Source: Deinococcus planocerae (lineage in GTDB: Bacteria > Deinococcota > Deinococci > Deinococcales > Deinococcaceae). From it: a stretch of DNA of 64,000 nt. The notes under the pieces are model-generated. The model did no database searches. It was given only the letters and a program-made list of their open reading frames with translations, and had not been told where the DNA came from. A program made the position numbers and the translations under genes. Positions within the stretch are counted from its first letter, which is position 1. The number at the start of each line of letters is the position of its first letter. The stretch spans positions 124,001 to 188,000 of the forward strand of contig NZ_PNOR01000002.1 in the NCBI RefSeq assembly GCF_002869765.1. Reading direction: 5' to 3'. This document shows positions 59,174 through 64,000 of this stretch, one piece after another.

Positions 59174-60331
59174 TCAGACCAGGAGAGCCCAGTCGGGGAG
59201 CGTGGGCGGCGGGCCGGGGTCACGCACGTTGACCAGCCGCAGCAACCGTCCCTCGTCGGGCGCCCTCTGCCACTCCACGTCCCGCTCCACGTCATACGGC
59301 CGTCGGTTGCGCCAGGCCACGTACTCCTGCAAGGTCCGCACCCGCAGTTCCCCCTGCCCGGTGATGCGCAGGACGTGGTCCCCCACCCGGTACCAGCCGG
59401 GCGCCACCTGGAGCCGCACCACCTCGTGTGGCGAAGAGGCGAAGCTGTCCAGCAGTTGCGCGATCAGGCGGCGGAGTTCCTCGTTGTACCGTTGGGCCGC
59501 CTCGTGCGCCCGGTCCTCCAGGATGGGCGGCGTCCACCCCTGGGGCACGTCAGGGACGTGGAGCTGGCCCACCGTCCAGCGGACGAGCAGGGTCCGCGCC
59601 CGCTCGCCGAGGTCCACCGCCCGGTGCACCGGCACCGCCTCGCCGGGGACCAGTGGCTGGTCGCGATGGTGCAGTCGCTGGGCGGCCGCCTCCACGTCGA
59701 GGGCCTCGCGGGCGCGGGTCTGGAAGGCTGCCAGCACCTCCGGCAGGGGGCCTCCCAGGGGAATCCAGCCGTGGTCCTCGTCCAGCCTCAGACCGTGCGT
59801 CTCGGCGAAGCGTCGCAGCGGCGCCAGGTCCTCCGCGTCGGGCAGGAAGAGCGCGGGCAGGCTGTCCTGTCCGGCCGTCTCCTGTGGGCTGACCTCGAAC
59901 TGGTCACTCTGGAGCCAGGTGTCGCCCGACCACAGCAGCACCCGCACGTAGCCCTCCTCGGAGACGGCGAGGGCGGGCAAGGTGAGGAGCTGGCCCTGCA
60001 CCCCGAAGGTAAGCGTGTCCGAGACCCCGATCCGCTCCAGCAACTCCTCCCGCGTCATCTCCCAGGGCTGGTTGTGAGGAAGAGGACGTAGCACCCGCTC
60101 GCGCAGGTCTCCCGCGAGCGTCTCGGCGATGGCCTGGCTGCGGAACAGGTCGAAGGCGAGCAGGTGAGCGGCGTAGGTCAGGTGGTCCTGGTCGCCCCAT
60201 GACACCACCCGGGGCACGTCCTCGGGGAGCTCGTAGCGGTAGTCCGGGGTGAGCGGCTGGCCGTCCCGCTGGAGGTAGCGCGGCTGGCCCAGGTGCCCGG
60301 AGTAGGTGGGGTTGGGGGAGGCTTCCGGCAT
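59174..60331 (-). CDS. Hypothetical protein, 385 residues
   Basis: The soluble protein has no signal peptide and no recognised family. Sequence is evenly charged, helical plus beta, with Trp-containing motifs (EDRAHEAAQRYNEELRRL, HEVVRLQVAPGWYRV). ATG 60331 follows a TACCCT hexamer by 6 nt, fitting a leaderless start. It might be linked to the broken TnsA-like gene just downstream, as a DNA-element cargo protein, but no motif supports that. Confidence 0.6.
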   Translation of the reverse strand: MPEASPNPTYSGHLGQPRYLQRDGQPLTPDYRYELPEDVPRVVSWGDQDHLTYAAHLLAFDLFRSQAIAETLAGDLRERVLRPLPHNQPWEMTREELLERIGVSDTLTFGVQGQLLTLPALAVSEEGYVRVLLWSGDTWLQSDQFEVSPQETAGQDSLPALFLPDAEDLAPLRRFAETHGLRLDEDHGWIPLGGPLPEVLAAFQTRAREALDVEAAAQRLHHRDQPLVPGEAVPVHRAVDLGERARTLLVRWTVGQLHVPDVPQGWTPPILEDRAHEAAQRYNEELRRLIAQLLDSFASSPHEVVRLQVAPGWYRVGDHVLRITGQGELRVRTLQEYVAWRNRRPYDVERDVEWQRAPDEGRLLRLVNVRDPGPPPTLPDWALLV

Positions 60332-60404
60332 AGCTGGAGGGTAGAGGTTTTTGTCCGAGGTCGTGAGACGCAGGGAACGAGAAAACCTCGGGCAGCCTGG
60401 AGCA

Positions 60405-60515
60405 GCGGGCCTCGTCGAGGCACAGATTGTTCTTCCCGTCCCGCGAGACCAAGCCACGCTCGATCAGCCGCTTCACTGCGGAGCGGGCTTCGCGGCTGGG
60501 CAGGGTATGATCCAC
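60405..60515 (-). other. Possible winged-helix fragment
   Basis: From GTG 60515 the frame reads HTLPSREARSAVKRLIERG, then LVSRDGKNNLCLDEA, like a winged-helix recognition/wing segment. It then runs into the upstream region of the 385-residue gene without a proper end. Probably a remnant. Confidence 0.25.
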
Positions 60516-60674
60516 GCGTGGTGCTGGGAAGGGGAGCAGCCGGGCTTGCCCGGCCGCGCGCCCTCCCCTTGACCAGTCCGGGGCGGCGCGGGCCTCCGCC
60601 CGGGGCCTGGCGGTGGCGACCCTCACGGTGCTGGAGGAGGAACCAACTCAGCCGTTGTAGGGGCTCGGCGGCGC

Positions 60675-61202
60675 ATGAGCACCCCCAGCGGTGGGTCGTC
60701 TTTAACAACGCTTCATGTAAAGTGTCTCCACTGCGCCGGGCACTTTCGGGTGCTCGCTCTTGCTGAAAGGAAGGCCGTCATCAAGCATTTGTTGATCGTC
60801 GAGGACAACGAACAGGACTTGGAACTGGCCCGGGTCGCCCTGGAGTTGAGCGACGTGCGGTGCGCGGTCAGCGTGGCGCGGGACGGTGCCGAGGCCCTGG
60901 ACTTCCTCTACCGTCGGGGAGCCTACGCCGGGCGGCCGGAAGGACACCCCGACCTGGTGCTGCTCGACCTGAAGATGCCCCGGGTGAACGGGCACGAGGT
61001 GCTGTGCACCATCAAGGAGGACGAAACGCTCCAGACCATGCCGGTGGTGATCTTCACGACCTCGAACCTGCCGCAGGACCGCGCGGCCAGTGCGGCGTGC
61101 GGCGCCAACGAGTACGTGGTCAAGCCGGAAGGGTTCGGGGCGTTCGTGGAGACGATCAACCGGCTGGGACAGCGGTGGCTCGCGCTGGAACAGTCGGCGT
61201 GA
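60675..61202 (+). CDS. CheY-like response regulator (Rcp1 type)
   Basis: A single receiver domain: LLIVEDNEQDLELARVALE (acidic pocket), LVLLDLKMPRVNGHEVL (phospho-Asp), IFTTSNLPQDRA (Thr/Ser) and YVVKPEGFGAF (Lys). Such regulators pair with phytochrome-like or hybrid kinases; none is adjacent. The start is uncertain. The fold begins about residue 35 of the longest frame (ATG 60675); GTG 60750 or a rare ATC 60780, which has AAGGAAGG 5 nt upstream, may be the true start. Confidence 0.75.
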   Translation: MSTPSGGSSLTTLHVKCLHCAGHFRVLALAERKAVIKHLLIVEDNEQDLELARVALELSDVRCAVSVARDGAEALDFLYRRGAYAGRPEGHPDLVLLDLKMPRVNGHEVLCTIKEDETLQTMPVVIFTTSNLPQDRAASAACGANEYVVKPEGFGAFVETINRLGQRWLALEQSA

Positions 61203-61221
61203 GCCGCCCCTCTGGGTCCAG

Positions 61222-61717
61222 CTACTGGGGTGGAGACCACGAGGAGAACGTCAGGCGATTGATGTTGCCATCCACCGCCACCGTGCCGACCCGGTGTTTC
61301 GAATCGATCCTCCCGCGGGTGGGAGAGACGAGGTCCATCAGGTTGGACAGCGCGACCGCAGCCTGGGCCAGAAGGGAGCCCAGGTTGGTGTTGGAAAATG
61401 CCTGCTGCTGGGCCGAGAGGGCCTCATGGTTAACGATCCGCTCCCTCATCCGCTACCCTGCTTCCTCCAGCGTCCGGGCGTCCTGCACGAATCCAGCCAG
61501 CAGACCAAGCTCGATGGGTGAAGGCGAGGGTGGGGGCGGCTGCGGGGGGGGCATCGGGACGCATCAGCATGGCGAACACTTCCTCGAAGAGGGGTGCCAG
61601 GGCCGCGTCGAGTGAGGCCACCAGGTGTGAGCCATCCGTGTCCTCCAACTGGAGGGACGACAACCGCGCCGTCGCGGCTTCCACGGCGCGCCGCACAGCG
61701 TGTTCATCGTAGGACAT
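61222..61717 (-). pseudogene. Helical hypothetical protein broken at a G8 tract
   Basis: ATG 61717 opens a helical protein (SYDEHAVRRAVEAATARL). The matching C-terminal part (IELGLLAGFVQDARTLEEAG, a TAG stop, then RMRERIVNHEALSAQQQAF) is in another frame. The shift coincides with a run of eight G (plus strand, about 61542-61551). Together with the TAG this suggests decay, though slippage could restore part of it. Confidence 0.5.
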
Positions 61718-61786
61718 GACCAAGCCTCGAAAAAAGCGCAACACGGGAGATTCCGTATTACGCCTGACTGCTCACTGGTCTGGTGA

Positions 61787-62320
61787 TTAAGGGGAGATCA
61801 GTAGATTTTGCCAGGGCGTCTCTCTTCGCTTTAATGAGTCAATATCAGATTGAAGACCTGTGGCAGTTAAAACGCCCTTTATTCGATATGACCCGGTAGC
61901 TACGTAGCTGCCATTGTTGTTCTTCAAATCCCAACTCGCAACGAAGTTGACTTCCTCTCCGGCCATTAGATTGCTCACTTGAAGTATATTGGTCGGTGGC
62001 CTTCCGTTGTTAAAGTTCCATATCTCGCTGTCCCCCTGGTATATAATTATGTCAAATGCTGGCTGGTTGCCAAAGTACACCATTGCCGATTGGTTGCAGA
62101 TATTCTTTGCCGTAAGAGTTATCGGTACTCGTCCATCAGACCCTAGGTTTCCTACTGTTAACTTCAAACCTAAACATGGTAGAACAGCAGTGTAGCTGCT
62201 ACTGTTCGTACTTGTGACACCACCTGGTCGCGTACTGCTGATAGACTGGCAAGAAGCTAGCAGGAGTGGAAGGGCGAGGATGAAGTTGGGAAACTTGGCG
62301 AGGTTGGATAAGCTTGCCAT
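61787..62320 (-). CDS. Lipoprotein with BsuPI-like inhibitor domain
   Basis: The 177-residue lipoprotein (LLLASCQS) has a beta-sandwich domain with the BsuPI proteinase-inhibitor pattern: AFDIIIYQGDSEIWNF, LMAGEEVNFVASWDL and GSYRIKGVLTA. It starts 19 nt after the protease gene stop, so the two are one operon. Codon use is AT-richer than the rest of the window, a sign of transfer. It may inhibit the neighbouring protease or bind another partner. Confidence 0.7.
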   Translation of the reverse strand: MASLSNLAKFPNFILALPLLLASCQSISSTRPGGVTSTNSSSYTAVLPCLGLKLTVGNLGSDGRVPITLTAKNICNQSAMVYFGNQPAFDIIIYQGDSEIWNFNNGRPPTNILQVSNLMAGEEVNFVASWDLKNNNGSYVATGSYRIKGVLTATGLQSDIDSLKRRETPWQNLLISP

Positions 62321-62339
62321 ATTGCACCCCCATTCATGT

Positions 62340-63698
62340 TTACCTGATGGTCAGAGTTCCCAGATCTCGTTCAATTCCACTTAAGGGGCTAAAAACAATA
62401 TTGTTTTGCGATTTTGCCCCTCCCCAATGAATGCCAAGCAGATTCACCACATTATAAGATGGACCAGGCGGATTAACAGGAATCACTGTGTATGTCTCGT
62501 ACACAGGAGAGCCACTGTCACCCGGATTTGCTTCGTAGTCGGCCCCAAACTGGCATAATCGTACAACCGTATCTCCCGTTGATCCGGTATTATAGCAGGT
62601 TCGCGTAATTTTTCCTCCGGTTGTCCCGGTAGTTCTTCCGATCCTGACGACACCTTGGCCCATAACCAGATTGTAATTCTTGCCCGTAAAGGCCAGAAAC
62701 GGGCCACTATCCCGAATCGTTATGGGAGAAATCCTGTTGTTGGTAACCATAAGGTTGCCGAAGTTGGTAAATGTGCCGGGAATATAGCTTGCGAAATTTG
62801 CATCACTAAAACGACAATTAGAGTTCGTGGGACAGCCATTTATATTAGTAAATGGGATAGGGTCTGTCGTTTCAACTCCGATAGCATTATACCCCTGTGT
62901 ATATTGCACATTGTCCAGACTTGCAATTCTACTACTGCAATGACTATTGGTCACAAAACCGTAAGTGCCATTCAGGTAAGCATTAAATCCCAGTGTGCAG
63001 ACATAACCAGGGAACTCAATTTGAAGTCCTCCGGCAATAGGACGATAATAATCTTGGAGAGTGGCTGATGGAGTTGGTGTCTTTCCAATCTCTAGTAAGA
63101 CCGCATTCTTCGGAACACCTAGACTGGTCAGAAGCTGGTTTACTTGTGAGAATTCTGCATCGTTTGAGACCGCTATTGTAATACGATTCCGACTCTCGTC
63201 AATATCTGTGAAAACAACTTCCGAGAACTTGACTTTGCTAAGAATCCTTTTGTACCAATAATCCAAACTCTTAAAGGAGTACGCACCTTCCTTGAGCTTG
63301 ACTTCGGCGGGTACAGTTTCGCTGGCAGAAGAATTCAAGTTGGAGGCGGCTTTTTTATTCGATTTGAACAATACCTCTTGTCCAAACACCTCCGTTACGG
63401 CATTCTTTACCCTGATCTTTTTATTTGAGTCCTCAGCATCAAAAACGCCTCCCGTAGGAGGCTGCACGTACACCTCTAAATCCCCATCTTGATTGAAAAA
63501 CATCCCCCCAAAGTCATCGATCTTAGAGGCAACTTTAAGGAACTTATCGTCCAAGGTCTGCGAAGCATCCTCTTTCACGGTTTGGCTGGCGAGAGGCGTA
63601 CCAGGATTGGCAACGGTTGTGTCGCCTGGCGTCTCATCCTGGGAGCAGGCCACGAGCAGAGAACATGTCAAGGTCAGCAGGGCAAGCGGTTTCCTCAC
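62340..63698 (-). CDS. Trypsin-like serine protease lipoprotein
   Basis: The 452-residue protein has a lipobox (CSLLVACSQ) and an N-terminal pro-like region of about 230 residues. The chymotrypsin-fold domain follows: GFVTNSHCSS (His), CRFSDANFASY (Asp) and NPGDSGSPVY (Ser). The architecture resembles alpha-lytic/streptogrisin-type proteases, which need a pro-region to fold. GTG 63698 is chosen for its AAGGGAG RBS 4 nt upstream; TTG 63713 lacks one. AT-richer than its surroundings. Confidence 0.8.
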   Translation of the reverse strand: MRKPLALLTLTCSLLVACSQDETPGDTTVANPGTPLASQTVKEDASQTLDDKFLKVASKIDDFGGMFFNQDGDLEVYVQPPTGGVFDAEDSNKKIRVKNAVTEVFGQEVLFKSNKKAASNLNSSASETVPAEVKLKEGAYSFKSLDYWYKRILSKVKFSEVVFTDIDESRNRITIAVSNDAEFSQVNQLLTSLGVPKNAVLLEIGKTPTPSATLQDYYRPIAGGLQIEFPGYVCTLGFNAYLNGTYGFVTNSHCSSRIASLDNVQYTQGYNAIGVETTDPIPFTNINGCPTNSNCRFSDANFASYIPGTFTNFGNLMVTNNRISPITIRDSGPFLAFTGKNYNLVMGQGVVRIGRTTGTTGGKITRTCYNTGSTGDTVVRLCQFGADYEANPGDSGSPVYETYTVIPVNPPGPSYNVVNLLGIHWGGAKSQNNIVFSPLSGIERDLGTLTIR

Positions 63699-64000
63699 AG
63701 AAACTCCCTTCAACAGCCAATGGGGTCAATCAACTCTAATTTCCGGAGCTATAAACTGACGACACACCTCCTTTGACTCCATACCTATGAGCAGGGAATG
63801 ACAAAAGGGTTCCGAGTAGATCACATTGAGAGCCCCCGCAAACCGGAGTCAACCGTTTCTTGTTGTTGATAACTTATCAATATACTTAAAATTCAACGGT
63901 CGTGGTGAGCAGGACATGAGGCTTATGTTTGTTTCGAGAGCCGTCATCCCCTACCGGAGAGATATGAGGATATCGGTTCCAGGGTTCTGCCCTTGATGTC
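63699..64000. other. AT-rich intergenic end
   Basis: No gene recognised. It holds the 15-bp perfect palindrome TTGATAA-C-TTATCAA at 63866-63880, a possible operator, followed by AT-rich sequence. Confidence 0.35.
63866..63880. promoter_or_regulatory. 15-bp perfect palindrome
   Basis: TTGATAA, C, TTATCAA. It is 168 nt upstream of the protease start, in AT-rich DNA, and could bind a dimeric regulator. Confidence 0.35.

Overview
The window looks like a metal-resistance and cell-envelope accessory region of a Deinococcus (or close relative). The reasons are the very high G+C content, frequent GTG and TTG starts, many genes with a TANNNT -10 hexamer only 5-10 nt before the start codon (leaderless mRNAs, common in Deinococcus), a TrpRS that resembles the Deinococcus TrpRS II, and a CsoR with the C-H-H metal-ligand pattern known from Thermus. 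Phylogeny is inferred from gene content only. No rRNA, tRNA, CRISPR array or intact transposase was recognised, and about ten genes are visibly broken, so the region mixes conserved and decaying cargo.

Region by region. 1-4.7 kb (minus): a Zn/Cd-type P-ATPase operon running into a glutaredoxin-like protein, a ZIP transporter, LspA, a DUF3105 lipoprotein and a DUF305 protein. It starts at a leaderless promoter overlapped by a SmtB/ArsR-type operator. 4.8-8.5 kb: two DUF2171 genes, a His-rich peptide, two more copies of the SmtB-type operator, and four broken genes including a MerR regulator. 8.6-11.5 kb (minus): a copper-type P-ATPase with a CPD motif behind a CsoR-box promoter. 12-19 kb: a nuclease-like gene, a Csp-type copper-storage protein plus DUF305, a C39-like protease, TrpRS II with an attenuator-like leader, a GIY-YIG/Sel1 protein, csoR and copZ. 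19.2-25.7 kb: copA, three copies of an unrecognised small protein family, TetR plus a membrane protein, and a methyltransferase. 26-30 kb: a 1224-residue nuclease-like protein. 30-43 kb: envelope block with two LysM/M23 proteins, DUF305, Lgt, a broken DUF3105, an intact OmpR-type two-component pair, a second kinase whose regulator is a pseudogene, Lnt, a Met-rich micro-protein and a penicillin-binding protein. 43-48 kb: a giant Mrr/NACHT/HEAT-like protein, probably antiphage. 48-57 kb: C39 protease, redoxins, a broken acyltransferase, a hydrolase, a DUF305 protein, an Lgt-like/thioredoxin fusion and a 5'-nucleotidase. 57-64 kb: broken TnsA-like gene, hypothetical genes, a CheY-like regulator, and an AT-richer protease/inhibitor pair.

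How it fits together. Three regulatory layers can be read from the DNA. (1) Four CsoR-like boxes at copper genes. (2) Three SmtB-like boxes in the Zn/Cd operon neighbourhood, with no ArsR/SmtB gene in the window. (3) Most notable, eleven promoters between 13.4 and 53.7 kb carry an 11-bp direct repeat (TTTACA, 5 nt, then TTTACA or TGAACA) ending 9-10 nt upstream of the -10, the geometry of a PhoB/OmpR box. These promoters precede lgt, lnt, the copper-storage and DUF305 proteins, both C39 proteases, an M23 protein, a Met-rich peptide plus PBP, a secreted hydrolase and a thioredoxin fusion. The single intact OmpR-type pair lies downstream of lgt behind one of these promoters. The best reading is a two-component, autoregulated envelope and lipoprotein-maintenance regulon embedded in a copper/zinc resistance island.
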